In this document: positions 49,091 to 59,283 of the stretch, piece after piece
Position numbering within the stretch: position 1 is the stretch's first letter
Layout: every line of letters starts with the position of its first letter
Origin: Talpa occidentalis
Taxonomy: Eukaryota > Chordata > Mammalia > Eulipotyphla > Talpidae
Length of the DNA: 64,000 nucleotides
Direction: 5' to 3'
Assembly: GCF_014898055.3 (NCBI RefSeq)
Contig: NW_023601433.1
Location: forward strand, 72,461,683-72,525,682
Position numbers and translations under genes: made by a program
The notes under the pieces: generated by a model
The model's input: only the letters and a program-made list of their open reading frames with translations
Told to the model about the DNA's origin: nothing
The model's database searches: none

Positions 49091-51214
49091 TTGAAGCATA
49101 GAATTAGCCGGCATTCTTGTGGCAGTCCAGATGTTGTCATTTTTGGTTTTGTTTGCAGTGGTCTCGGTGTGGCTTTTCAAGCTTCCAGTGCCTTGTTATG
49201 TTACTGTTACTAACATGCCATGTGACCATAGGCAGCTCTGGCCCTCTCTGGTCTTTAAGTCTCTGGAAGTTTGTAACCACAAACTCTAAGAGCCTTTTAC
49301 TCTGTCAGATGTGCTAGTTTGCTTTTGGTTTTGTCCCTGTGGGGGCCAAGTAAACCAAGCAGGGAAGCTGGGCACAATCGTTACTGTTCAGTGTGAAAGT
49401 TAAGGAAACCACTGCTGACTTGGGTATTAACACTGATGACTACAACAGTGACTTTTTCACGCAGCCATTGATGGAAATACACCCAGCACAGCTCCTCCCA
49501 GTCCTGTCTCCTAAAGGTACTCAGGGTGAATGCTCAGCCGAGGAAAGAATTTTCCCTCTCCCAGCCAGAAGCTACATTCCTAAGGGTTCTAATGACATGC
49601 AACGGGGTTCAAAGACTCAGTGAGCCATGAAGCCCTTCTCTGATTACAGATGTGTCTGCCTCCCCTGGGCCTCTCCATCACTAGGGGTTAAAGGCAGCCT
49701 TGAAACTCAGCTCTTCTTGTAATTTTTTTTTTTTTGTTTAAGAAACTTTTAAGTACTTATTATCACACTTTGGAAAATACCCACATCACCGAGAGGCCAA
49801 TGCCCAGAGGCAGCCAGGACCATTTTGCTGCCATTCCTGAGTCCTGCCATTCCTGGGGTCATTACCCCAATGCAGTTGGTTTCAGCTGGGTGTTCTAGCT
49901 GTTTTCATAACATCGTAGAATCTTCTTGTTCTTTTCACTGAACACGATGGCAGGATTCTCAAGTTTTTGTTCCCTCCACTTCTCGTTCCATCCATGTGTG
50001 CCTGCCTGATGAGACGCTGTGCATAGAATCCAGGCCATTCCCAGCCACTCTGCTGCTGCCGGGCACAGACCTTCTGCTTCAGCGCTTCAGAGCTCGTTAT
50101 GCTTTTTCGATGTTAATAGGACGCTTCCCAGTCTAATCTTCCATCTCCCCATCAAAGCTAGAAAAAGGAGAGAGAGATGTGCTCCCTCCCCAACTTGGAT
50201 GGCTGAGCAGATGCTCCAGCGCCTTCCCTGCTCCAGCCAGCCCGGAGAGGAGCGGCTGCAGTGTGCATTTAATTACAGCGCTGCCTCTCCTGTTTGATAT
50301 CCGTATTTGGTTATCAGTGTGTGGCTGTCTTCCTAAACCTGCAGGAATCACATCCTAGAGTGTTGACTCTCTCATGCCCAGCATCAACCAGCAGACAGAG
50401 TCAGCATCCAAGGCTTTCACTCATTAATTGATTGACAGCATTCGAATGGGTCACTGAAGGCACACGATAACGGAGGAACCAGTCAAACATGACTCCAGTG
50501 ATTGCAAAATTTAAGTGCCTGGAGGAAGAGTCCATTTAACCCAGCGGTTGCTAGGGCCCTAGGAAAGGCCAGACTATTCCTGCAAGTTATTAAGTACCTG
50601 GATCTCGGAAATTCTGGAATCCAATTTTCACTCATTCCCAGTGGGACTTGGTTTGGCTTGGCCTCATCTAGCCAGCGTGGCTGCAAAGAACAAGGCCCCA
50701 GGTCTTGCAGGCTGCATGCACTGCAGATCCCAGACACATGCTCATCTGTCCTGGGCGTGACCTTAAGTTTGGAGTCAGTCAGCAAGATCCCAGCAAGTGT
50801 GAGCTCTGAGGATGGGGATATTAAGGGCAGGGAGGTGGATTTACCTGGTGGATCAGCAACTCATCTCAGGAATAAGGCTTTCAGTAGACGAGCACTGACT
50901 CTGTGCAGTGGATTTACTTCCTCGTGTCTGGGAGCTATTAGGGCCCCCAGGGCAAAAACCAGGACCAACAGAGAGGAGAGGCTTTTTTGCCCTGGGGGCC
51001 CCAGAGGAGGGAGTAATATATGGGGAGGAGCAGATCTTGAGGTCCCTTTTGTTGCTCTTACGCCCTTGCTGGCTGTGTTGGAACTCCTGGACCGGGGTGG
51101 CAAGGGTTGGTCACAGGCCTTGGGAAGAGTCACCACCTCAGTACACACCCATACCTGCAAGGCCAGGCCCCAGGGAGGCCAAACTAATAAGGCAAGACCC
51201 CGGTTTCCGGCATG

Positions 51215-51345
51215 TACTTTCCTGATAACCCTAATAATAAGAATCACCAGAGGGGATTTTCAATCCTCAGTTTTCCAGACCCCACCCCTGGAGACTCTGA
51301 TGTGATGGATCTGGTTGGGAAGACCAATAATTTGTATTTTAACAA
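51215..51345. mobile_element. MITE-like fragment
   Basis: Contains ataagaatcaccagagggga, ccagaccccacccctggaga and aataatttgtattttaacaa, consistent with the same MITE group. Confidence 0.5.
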
Positions 51346-51626
51346 GGTACATGGTAGGGTGGGGAGTGTCAGCCAGGGGGGTATAAAATCTTTAGCCCAC
51401 CCAGCAGAAATACAGAGGAGAGGACTTCAGGGGAACAGTCCTCTTCAAACTGAGGAGCAGGAAGACGCCAACAGTAACAGTAGCCCATATTTCTTAAAAG
51501 CAGCTAGTATGGTCTTTGGCATCAGGAAAACTAAGATTTGGAACCCAGCTTTTCTGTGTGATCTTGGAAAGTCACTTGATATCTCAAAGCCTCAATTGGC
51601 TCATCCATAAAATAGAATAGTAACTT

Positions 51627-51643
51627 CTTTTTTTTTTAAATAT

Positions 51644-51706
<63 letters not shown>

Positions 51707-51932
51707 TACAAGCACTGGGTACAGTCAGAAGCGCGGGAGGGTGAGAGAATTCACCAGAGCCAGAGCGGGGAGCAGAGCAGGCAGAAGGACCGAAGTACAC
51801 TGCTGAGGGGAGCAGCGGGCGGCAGGAGAGGTCTGCGCGCCATGTGGGACCCTTGCCCATCTGCCGGGGATCAAACCGGCGCTGCAGAGGCTGCGGGCAG
51901 CTTGCAGCCCAGCACTCAACCGCTGCGCCACC
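51627..51932 (-). mobile_element. tRNA-derived SINE, young subfamily A, inverted, inside a MIR
   Basis: A reverse copy with a long TTTA tail (about 51641-51706) and a body matching the A subfamily, but with a shortened segment after catgtgggaccc and a head deletion (cttgcagcccagc). It ends gcgccacc at a hairpin-forming sequence. MIR sequence lies on both sides. The target duplication is unclear; only aacttct is shared. Confidence 0.9.
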
Positions 51933-51957
51933 TTATTCAACTTCTATTGAATAAGGT
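51930..51957. repeat. Perfect hairpin at a SINE junction
   Basis: Arms accttattcaa and ttgaataaggt are perfectly complementary, loop cttcta. The left arm starts at the last bases of the SINE head. Confidence 0.9.
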
Positions 51958-53454
51958 TGAGAAAGAAAGAAATAACAAGTACAGAGCCTTCAGCACATTC
52001 CTGGCACATGTTCAGCCAGCAGTAAAGTAATCAAAAATAAAGTTTGAGGTCACTATTACTATGGCCAAGGCATGCCAGCCAGCTTCACGGGGCCTTCTGT
52101 CATCTTTTATCACCTTCCCTCACTTTCTCTCTCGCTCTTTCTCTCTCTCACCACCTCCCATCCCTCGCGTGATCAAGGGGACATTTCTGTAACGAGATTG
52201 CTCAAAACTAGTGTAGCCACAAAGGACTATGGGTGCTTTGGTGGTGGGAGAGCTACAGTGACCACACCCGAGGGGAGAGATTCTGTATAGTCAAAATATT
52301 AACAAGGATAATACAACATATAGTAATCATAATGAAACTCTACGACCCCCCCACCAAGACATCAAAAATCAAGACGGGGTTGGAGCCTGTCACTTTGTCT
52401 TTTTTAGCAAGATTAACCAAAGTTTCCAAGAATCATTGCTGATTACTGGATTGTTTCAAAAACTGACAGTTTCAGGGCTGGAAGGGCCCTCTCCTTACCT
52501 GCTCTGGTCTGGTGCCTATTTGACTCACAGAGATTGGAGAGATGAGGAAGCCCACCAACGGCATGTGAGGGCACTATGTCCAAAGTAGGACCCTCCCCGG
52601 GCCCCCGCCCCTGGTTGCAGCCAAATGCTTTGCACTGAGTGGCAGCTGGGTCTTGCGAGCCAGGAGTCCTGCCCCTCTCCCATTGCCTTCTTGCACTACC
52701 ATCTACAAAGATGACCAACATCAATCATTCAATAAAAGCACCAAGAATATAAAAGCTGCACTTCTGAGCAGACCCACATCTGATCTCCGCGGAGGCGGTG
52801 GCGTAGCTGTTACATAACCTTAATGACTTGCCCAGGCTGGCAAGGCCAGGAACTGTTGGGGCAGGATTTGGACCCAGGCCTAACTCCAAAACCTCCACGC
52901 TCCCCCTTGGGACCCGGATACCTGCTTCAACCCCTGGATGACCTTGATCTTCCTGCTGGTCATCCACACACCCTCCCTCCCCCGTGCCTGCCCCAGCCCC
53001 TGTGCTGCCATTGACCGGGAGTGCGCATTGGCTGGTAATCAATGTTACACAACAGGAACATTTGTCGATGCCAGTTGCAAACTGTTGCCGTCTATATAGA
53101 TTAAGCCACTGCCGCTGACTCCATGAAAGTAAATGAGCCTTTCCAATGGCTGTGGAAATAAATTTAAATGACAGTGCTGAAGGGCCCAGAGACCGTGGCT
53201 GACTGAGTGTCTCTCTGCAGAAAATCTACAAGGACAGCTATCGGTCTGAGCACCATTGTCTCCAGGACATAATCCCGCTCTATCTCAAGGCAGTGCTGGG
53301 TTGTTCTGATCGCTCGGCTTCCTGCTGAGGGGTGGATACAGTGATGACAGTTAAACAGTGACAGCAGCTGGCACATTCTAATCACTCACTGTGAGGCACC
53401 CAAATGTGTGTGGGTGTATGTCTGCTTCACAGGCATCATCCTAGGAAACAGGAA

Positions 53455-53570
53455 ATAAAAGGTCCATTTTGCAGCTGAGGAAACTGAGGCTCAGAAAGGT
53501 AAAGCCATTTCCCAGCTTGCAATTGGCAGAACAGGGTCGCAAATAAGTAAATGAAGCTGAATTCAGGCAT
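53455..53570 (-). mobile_element. MIR SINE
   Basis: Reads cattttgcagctgaggaaac, tgaggctcagaaaggtaaag and cccagcttgcaattggcaga. Confidence 0.8.
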
Positions 53571-53624
53571 GATTTTGCCTGGACCAGCCCTTATTTAAAA
53601 TTACTATGTGGTTTTCCTTTCATG

Positions 53625-54240
53625 ACAAAAGTAAATCACACAGAGTTAGCAGGCTACACAGGCCCACGAGGGCCTGGCCCTGACCGCTCTACCTCACCAA
53701 CTTTTTCTCTAGTCACCTTCCTCTTGTGTCCTCTGCCCTCTTGCATTCCTCAGCCAGACTTCCACGGTCTTCCCACACCCTCTGTCCTAAACCTGCTTCG
53801 CGATTCTGAATCCTCGTATCAGTCTGTGCATCCTACAAGGTCACTTTTCTATTAGTTTAAAATTTTGCTCCTCCAAGCTGGAAGGGATCATGCTCAGCAA
53901 AATAAGCCAGAAAGAAAAAGAAAAATGCCGGATGGCCTCACTCATAGCAAGAATTTAGAAAACCTCAATAAGAGACCAGGAAAAAGACTAATTATAATAA
54001 AGTAAAAATCAAAATCAACAAGTAACTAGAAACTAGAAACACACCACAAAGAGGGGGAGGGGAGGAGGGATTAGGGTCAAAATATGGGGTGGTGGGAATT
54101 GTATGGGGAATATAACCAAGATGAAAATGCATACACTGTGCAAAAATGAAAAAGATGTAAAATATATATAAAATAAAAAAATAAATAAAATAAAATAAAA
54201 TAATTTGCTCCTCCAATGCCAGACAATACAGCCCTGAGCC
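53625..54240 (+). mobile_element. LINE-2 fragment interrupted by the recent L1
   Basis: Before the L1 it reads cacgagggcctggccctgac, ctagtcaccttcctcttgtg; after it, tttgctcctccaatgccaga. This is an L2-like 3' block used as the target of the younger insertion. Confidence 0.6.
53877..54203 (+). mobile_element. Recent 5'-truncated L1 insertion (3' end only)
   Basis: It carries the end-of-ORF2/3'UTR signature atgctcagcaaaataagcca, then a G-rich 3'UTR run (gagggggaggggaggaggga) and an A-rich tail of AAAATA units. It is flanked by tttgctcctccaa at 53864-53876 and 54204-54216. Target duplication, 5' truncation and intact tail make this a classic recent LINE-1 insertion. It splits an L2 fragment. 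Confidence 0.9.
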
Positions 54241-54548
54241 AGGGCACATGGCTCAGAGAGGAGAGTATATGGGCTGGTTTACAGCCCCACCCAAGTCCTT
54301 GTGCAGTGAACAACCTGCCCAACTGTGCATGGCAGTCCTGCAGGGTACATTGGGTTAGGGCCTGTCCTCTCTGTCCTTTAGCAGGAAATTTTGTCTTTTC
54401 AGGCATTTTCACTTTGACTATGACTAGTCCTCTTTTTCTATTCACTTTGTCTCCCAATACATATGCAACTAGATGTTAAGACTCTTCTGCCTTGGTTTCT
54501 GTAGCCCTAATGCTTAACTCAGGCTTGGCATGATCAGCTCTGAGTCTC

Positions 54549-54632
54549 CAAGGGAAAGAAGAGAAAAGCAGGAAAGGAGGCAAGGAGGGAGGGAGGACAG
54601 AAGGAAGTAAGGGGAGAAGGGAGAGAGGAGAC
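54549..54632 (+). repeat. Purine-rich tract near exon 2
   Basis: About 80 bases of almost pure A/G with several GGAGGGAGGG motifs, starting about 235 bp upstream of the exon 2 acceptor on the sense strand. Confidence 0.85.
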
Positions 54633-54783
54633 AGCCCTTTATTTGTTGACAGAACACTGCCAGCGCCCAGGGAGGCCTTGGTTGCCCCCTTGGGAAAAAC
54701 CACCCTCAGAATCTGACAGAAGGTAGAGGATCTAAACCTCTTTCTTGAGCCTGTTAACCGCTGTCTTTTCTCCTCTTCCCAAG

Positions 54784-55569
54784 ATGCACCACCAGAGGGA
54801 GACACTGGCCTCTCAGACACTTACCTTCTGCCTTCAGAAGCACAGGGGAGCAGCAGTCTGAGCAAAGAGCACCCCCAAGAGAGGGTAACAGTGACACCTC
54901 TGAATCCAGCAAATCCTGCACAGTCAGGGGAAGAGCTTCTGGAGCCTGAATTGGAAGGGGCAGCCCCCTCATCCCCCTCAGTGGGTCAAGACCCTAAGGC
55001 CCTGTCAGCCCTGTCAACGCAGACTCCAGAAGAGGCGGGCAGCAAGCACACCACCGCCCCCAGGAAGAGGCTGCCCTCGCTCAAGCAGGTGAACTTGGCC
55101 AGGAAACAGCTGAGGCCCAAGACCACCTCCACAGCTGCCCTCCTGAGGACCGGGTCCCAGCAAGCATCCTCAGACCCGGGCCTCCTCGCTGCCATCACCG
55201 AGAAGCCCCATCCACCAGCCGACCTGGACCCAATGGCCTTGGCAGGAGAGGGGACCCGCCAGCTGTCCTCAGAGGAGCCCATCTGGCTGGACAGGAAGGA
55301 CAGTGCGGTCCCTACCACACCTGCTCCCCTGCAGATCTCCCCCTTCACCTCACAGCCCTTCATGGCTCACACCCTGCCCCAGAGGCCAGACCCTGGGGAG
55401 CTGGTGATACCTGAGGAGGCCCAAGAAGCTCCTCCAGAGGATGCCAGTCCCATGACCCTGATGGACAAAGGTGAGAATGAGCTGACCGGGTCAGCTTCGG
55501 AGGAGAGTCAGGAGACCACCACATCCACCATCATCACCACCACAGTCATCACCACTGAGCAGGCCCCAG
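54784..55569 (+). CDS. SEZ6L: SEZ6L exon 2: N-terminal extracellular variable region
   Basis: This exon encodes about 262 residues of seizure 6-like protein, a type I neuronal membrane protein known as a BACE1/BACE2 substrate that acts in dendrite and synapse maturation. It starts after a pyrimidine tract and AG at 54782-54783. The first codon (Asp) is completed by a G from exon 1. The frame is open to 55569, followed by gtaag. Recognised conserved blocks are LPSLKQVN (about 55074), RKQLRP, AVPTTPAPLQISPFTSQP (about 55306-55359) and DKGENELTGSASEESQE (from about 55464), followed by a Thr/Ser/Ile-rich stretch before EQAP that is probably O-glycosylated. The first about 90 residues are poorly conserved against human and about six residues longer before LPSLKQ. 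There is no folded domain. It ends in phase 1, matching exon 3. Confidence 0.97.
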
Positions 55570-55689
55570 GTAAGCGCCCAACTCCTCCAGCCTCCTGAAC
55601 CAGGGGAGGGGGGAGGGAGCCAGGGGGCGGGGCGGCCCATCTCCATCATAAGTGCCTGTCCATGTGTGCTATCTAGGAGCTTCGCCCAT

Positions 55690-55830
55690 GGCTTAGAATT
55701 AATATCCCCACCTTAAAGATAAGACAGCTTATCTGTCAGGCCCCAAGACATCAAGCGACCCGCCCAAGGCCACACAGCTAAAAAGTGGGATTCAAAACCT
55801 TTTCATCTTGGAGCCAAATTCCTAAGTCTG
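55690..55830 (-). mobile_element. MIR SINE in intron 2
   Basis: Contains accttaaagataagacagct, cccaaggccacacagctaaa and agtgggattcaaaacctttt. Confidence 0.75.
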
Positions 55831-55999
55831 CCTAGAAGGCCCCAACCTTCTCAAAGTGCTTTGCCTTTTATCATTACATGCACTCTGCTAGACTTGGTGA
55901 AATGCACTCTCTTTCTCCAGTTTTTAAAATTCTTCTATTTTCTTTTCCGCCTTCAAATAGAGACAAGTGTCAATCATACACTGATTTCGGACATAGACC

Positions 56000-56160
56000 A
56001 TGTGACCCTGATTAAAGCATGTGAGCTTTAGGTTTGAATCCTGCTTGCTGTGTGAGCCTGGCTCAGAGATGCCCCCTCTGAGCTTTGGCTTACTTAGCTC
56101 TCAGATCTGTCCTTAGTAGGCTGAATAGGGTCACCGCTACTCGGGATGGTGCCCAGCAAT
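56000..56160 (+). mobile_element. MIR SINE in intron 2
   Basis: Reads tttaggtttgaatcctgctt, gctgtgtgagcctggctcag and ctctgagctttggcttactt. Confidence 0.75.
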
Positions 56161-56388
56161 ATGTTGCTGTTACAACATGTTACAACTACATCTTGTTAGT
56201 GGTCATTTGTGTCAACTGCACTGTGTAGATCAACTGTACTGTTGATTCTGGAGCTGAAGGAGAATTAACAGTAAGAGGAGTGGGGGCTAGAGAATGCAAG
56301 TGTCCCCAGAGCTCTGTCTTACCCTACAGCCCATCTGAGAGATTCATCTGATCTTCCTCAGTGGCCTAACTAAAGTGCTCTCCTCCAG

Positions 56389-56522
56389 CCCTCTGCAGCG
56401 TGAGCTTCTCCGATCCCGAAGGGTACATTGACTCCATTGACTACCCACCGCTGCCCCTCAACAGCTTCCTGGAGTGCACGTACAACGTGACTGTCTACAC
56501 TGGCTATGGGGTAGAGCTGCAG
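56389..56522 (+). CDS. SEZ6L: SEZ6L exon 3: first half of CUB domain 1
   Basis: The 134 bp exon completes the split Ala codon of exon 2 and adds 44 codons. It starts ALCSVSFSDPEGYIDS and ends TGYGVELQ. The first Cys, the F-S-x-P-x-G-Y-I-x-S opening and the L-E-C-T-Y-N core are typical of a CUB domain, a beta sandwich used in extracellular protein interactions. An N-linked glycosylation sequon (Asn-Val-Thr) is present in TYNVTVY. The exon ends in phase 0 at CAG followed by gtaacc, matching exon 4. The sequence is nearly identical to mammalian SEZ6L, with a few substitutions in the SIDYPPLPLN stretch. Confidence 0.98.
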
Positions 56523-56725
56523 GTAACCCCCGAGTCAGGCTTACCCTCAATCATCTGGTTCTTTTCTCCCTAATGAGGATAATTTGAGCTGGGCTATGGT
56601 GAATGAATAGGAGTTCCCAACTCAGTTCACAGCTGAGATAGCTCGGCACATGTGGAGGGGCAGGGACCTGTTGATAAATTAGGAAGTATTGTGCCTGGAA
56701 GGAACTTTTTTCTAGTACCCGCTTA

Positions 56726-56726
<1 letters not shown>

Positions 56727-56765
<39 letters not shown>
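56727..56765. repeat. CA microsatellite in intron 3
   Basis: About 19 uninterrupted CA dinucleotides. Confidence 0.97.
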
Positions 56766-56768
<3 letters not shown>

Positions 56769-56814
56769 CCAGCCAGTTCACTTGATCTATAAAATAAGAA
56801 TGGAAAACCAGGTT

Positions 56815-56995
56815 GGTGTAGTGCTCAAGCATCTGGGTTTTAAGTCCCTGTTCTACAGTTAAAACAGTTTCTTTAGGCAAGGGGTTTCCCCACTCTTGGC
56901 CTCAGTTTCCCCATCAGTAAAACAGACAATCATGTCATGACTTTACAGGGCTTGAGAGGAGAGATAAATATTACAACACAGAAAGAGCATTTAGC
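56815..56995 (+). mobile_element. MIR SINE in intron 3
   Basis: Contains tggtgtagtgctcaagcatc, ttggcctcagtttccccatc and agtaaaacagacaatcatgt. Confidence 0.8.
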
Positions 56996-57113
56996 GAGAA
57001 CCTAAAAAAGTAGAGAAAGTTCAGTGGCTATTACCAATCGTCTTCACCCTGGTCCCAGATCTTCTCCAACTGACCAATTCCTCGTTAGAAGTCCTTTTTA
57101 AAATGGACTGAGG

Positions 57114-57403
57114 GGGCCTCCCCGGTGGCACAGTGGTTGAGCGCTGGGTTGCGAAGCTGCCCGCAGCCTCTGCAGTGCCGGTTCGATCCCTGGCTGCTCC
57201 ACGGCCACCGGAGGAGGGTCCCACATGACGCGCAGACCTCTCCTGCCGCCCGCTGCTCCCCTCAGCAGTGTACTTCGGTCCTTCTGCCTGCTCTGCTCCC
57301 CGCTCTGGCTTTAGTGAATTCTCTCACCCTCCCGCGCTTCTGACTGTACCCAGTGCTTGCATAAATAAATAAATAAATCTTTGAAAAAAAATTAAAATAA
57401 AAT
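57114..57403 (+). mobile_element. tRNA-derived SINE, young subfamily A, in intron 3
   Basis: A full-length copy with A box gtggcacagtggttgagcgc and B box ggttcgatccc. It is flanked by a perfect 14 bp duplication aaaatggactgagg at 57100-57113 and 57404-57417. The exact duplication and low divergence mark it as recent. Confidence 0.95.
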
Positions 57404-57799
57404 AAAATGGACTGAGGAAAGGAAATGTCCCACATATGGAAGGAGGTGGTGGCAGACTCTTCGAGCCCATGGTCAGAGGTCTGGATGTGGACTTTCTCTA
57501 ATAGACAACAAAGAGCCATCAAACGTTTTTGAGTTGGGTTGGTCATATGACCTGACCAGAACTTTCCTTTAAGAAGGTTCTTCTGACTCATACAGGAAAG
57601 ATAACAGAGCTAACCCTTTCGGCAGAACTTGGCATCTTTGCACAGAGCTTAGCATAGTATGTAGCACATAGTAGGTAATTAATATTATTTGTGTCATTAA
57701 AATAAACTGGAGAAAAATTACAGCACATCTGATGCTGGCACTTAATGCACCCTTTCCACTGTGCCTACTGCTCTATGGTTTTTTTTATTTTTATCAGGC

Positions 57800-58170
57800 A
57801 CAGTAGAATCCATTCATTGATCACCTACTATGTATCAGTCACAGCTGTTGATACTAGGGGATATGGTGATGTGCAAAAATGATGCAGTGCCTGCCATAAA
57901 GGAGGCTTTTATGACTCACACACACAGAGAGAAGACGTGAGGATGCCATTTGGAAAGGTGTCTAGTAGATGTCTATAGATGTTTATAGGGGATGTGGTAG
58001 ACTCACAATGGAGGCATAGGCAAGCTCCTTGAAAGTAAGAGATGGCTGCACAGAGGAGGGCAATTTTCATGGGGCTTTGGCAAATAAGTAGGAGTTCATC
58101 AAAGAGGAAATAAAGAGCAAAATGTATGGCCTGAAAGAGAGGGGCTCAGAGGTGAGCCCTGACCTGATGA
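57800..58170. mobile_element. Ancient mammalian interspersed repeat (L2-like) in intron 3
   Basis: Contains tagaatccattcattgatca, cacctactatgtatcagtca and taggggatatggtgatgtgc, then tgaaagagaggggctcagag. Same recurring pattern. Confidence 0.55.
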
Positions 58171-58872
58171 AATGAGGGTCAGTCAGGCTAGGGTCCAGGG
58201 CAAGGAAAGACATAGATATTCAAATTGGGCATTGGAAACTGGCCAAAGTCCCCACCCCACCCCTACCCCATTGTTCAATGTCTTTGTGTATGATTGCAGT
58301 ATTTCCCTTCCTTTTCCTCCAAGACTAGAAAAGGGATCTTGGCAAAGCAAGTATCATTCTTTGAGGAAGCTCTGGAGTTGGAGCCATCATTTATTTGGGA
58401 AGATAAGAAAATGGACCTGAGAATGCCCTAGAGTCTCCTCCCCCAACTCCCTCACTGAGTACCTGCAGAAGAGGGAGGATGTATCCCATCATTCTGTAAA
58501 TTCTTAATGAGTACTCTCTGTGCGCCAGGCACTCTTCTAAGCACTGGGGAGACGAAGAAACATGGAAAAATCCGTAGCTCCTTGGAACGTACATTCTAGT
58601 GGAGTGCCTCTTCTGTCTCCCTGGAGATTGGACTTCAGGCACAAGCTGAACAATCCCTGCCCTCCCCCTCCTGCTCCAAGGGAATTTACCCCAGCTGCCA
58701 GCATCCACAAGGGCCCAACTGTGGGAGCCCACACTTCCTTGCAGCACCTCTACCCTCATCTTGGTTCTACTCTATTCCCTCAAACTTTGGGGAGATGAAA
58801 AGGGTCTAGATATTCATAGATGTTTCAGGGCTGGGGCTTGGGGTCTGTCCCATTGACTAGAGGTCTGTTGAG

Positions 58873-59035
58873 GGGTGCAGCAATGGTATTGCCTAGAACC
58901 ACTTGGGGATGCTGTATTTCAATGTCTGGGGTCATTCGGGGTGCTGCATGTATCTGGAGTTTTTTTGGGGAGTGCTGCATTGCAGTGCCTGGAGCTGACT
59001 GGAGGCATTGTGTTGGCAACACTGTGGCCTGGGGT
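58873..59035. repeat. Degenerate minisatellite, about 33 bp period
   Basis: Four to five units share the pattern ggggtgctgcat, a variable middle and gtctggagtcattc or a variant. Units begin near 58873, 58906, 58939 and 58968. It ends about 55 bp upstream of exon 4. Confidence 0.7.
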
Positions 59036-59090
59036 GGCGCTGTCTCAAACAAGGCTCAGGTCTCCTCTGTCTACTCCTGCCCATCCCCAG

Positions 59091-59283
59091 GTGAAGAATG
59101 TGAACCTGTCTGAGGGGGAGCTCCTCTCCATCCGTGGAGTGGACGGCCCCACCCTGACAGTCCTGGCAAACCAGACGCTCCTGGTAGAGGGGCAGGTCAT
59201 CAGAAGCCCCACCAACACCATCTCTGTTTACTTCCGGACCTTCCAGGATGACGGCCTTGGAACCTTCCAGTTGCACTACCAGG
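59091..59283 (+). CDS. SEZ6L: SEZ6L exon 4: second half of CUB domain 1
   Basis: The 193 bp exon begins VKNVNLSEGELLSIRG, continues through GPTLTVLANQTLLVEG and ends GTFQLHYQ plus the first base of an Ala codon. It completes CUB1, with the characteristic strand pattern V-x-N-V-N-L and the closing FRTFQDDG-x-G-x-F-x-L-x-Y motif. Sequons Asn-Leu-Ser and Asn-Gln-Thr are visible. The acceptor is ccatccccag and the donor is gtagga. The identity to SEZ6L is essentially complete in this segment, so this is the most constrained part of the window. The reading frame stays open for about 70 codons upstream into the intron, but without an ATG. Confidence 0.98.

Larger units (their letters stand above)
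51530..52030 (+). mobile_element. MIR SINE split by a younger SINE
   Basis: Before the SINE: ttggaacccagcttttctgt, gtgatcttggaaagtcactt, gcctcaattggctcatccat. After it: cagagccttcagcacattcc, tggcacatgttcagccagca. The younger SINE fills the middle. Confidence 0.78.
1..54783 (+). other. SEZ6L: SEZ6L intron 1 (3' part)
   Basis: No exon-like open frame with splice sites and a recognisable protein was found in this stretch. It ends in a strong pyrimidine tract and AG at 54782-54783, just before exon 2. SEZ6L is known to have a very long first intron in mammals, so assigning the whole stretch to intron 1 is an inference; the upstream exon is not in the window. The content is mostly interspersed repeats, listed separately, with unique sequence between them. 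Exon 1, expected in a CpG-rich promoter, was not found. Confidence 0.8.
55570..56388 (+). other. SEZ6L: SEZ6L intron 2
   Basis: This 819 bp intron has gtaag at its 5' end and a pyrimidine-rich acceptor ending ctctcctccag. It holds two MIR-like repeats (about 55690-55830 on the minus strand and 56000-56160 on the plus strand). No other gene is visible. Confidence 0.93.
56523..59090 (+). other. SEZ6L: SEZ6L intron 3
   Basis: This 2568 bp intron runs from gtaacc to ctactcctgcccatccccag. It contains a CA microsatellite, a MIR, a full-length young SINE with a 14 bp target duplication, an ancient repeat at about 57800-58170 and a degenerate minisatellite just upstream of exon 4. No gene other than SEZ6L is visible. 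Confidence 0.93.

Noticed and set aside
50502..51305. A 267-codon open frame on the plus strand
   Set aside because: It overlaps a possible conserved element and a MITE fragment, has no recognisable protein content and is probably chance.
58875..59090. Alternative first exon reading into exon 4
   Set aside because: The open frame has no ATG and only a GTG; without transcript data it is better read as intron containing a minisatellite.
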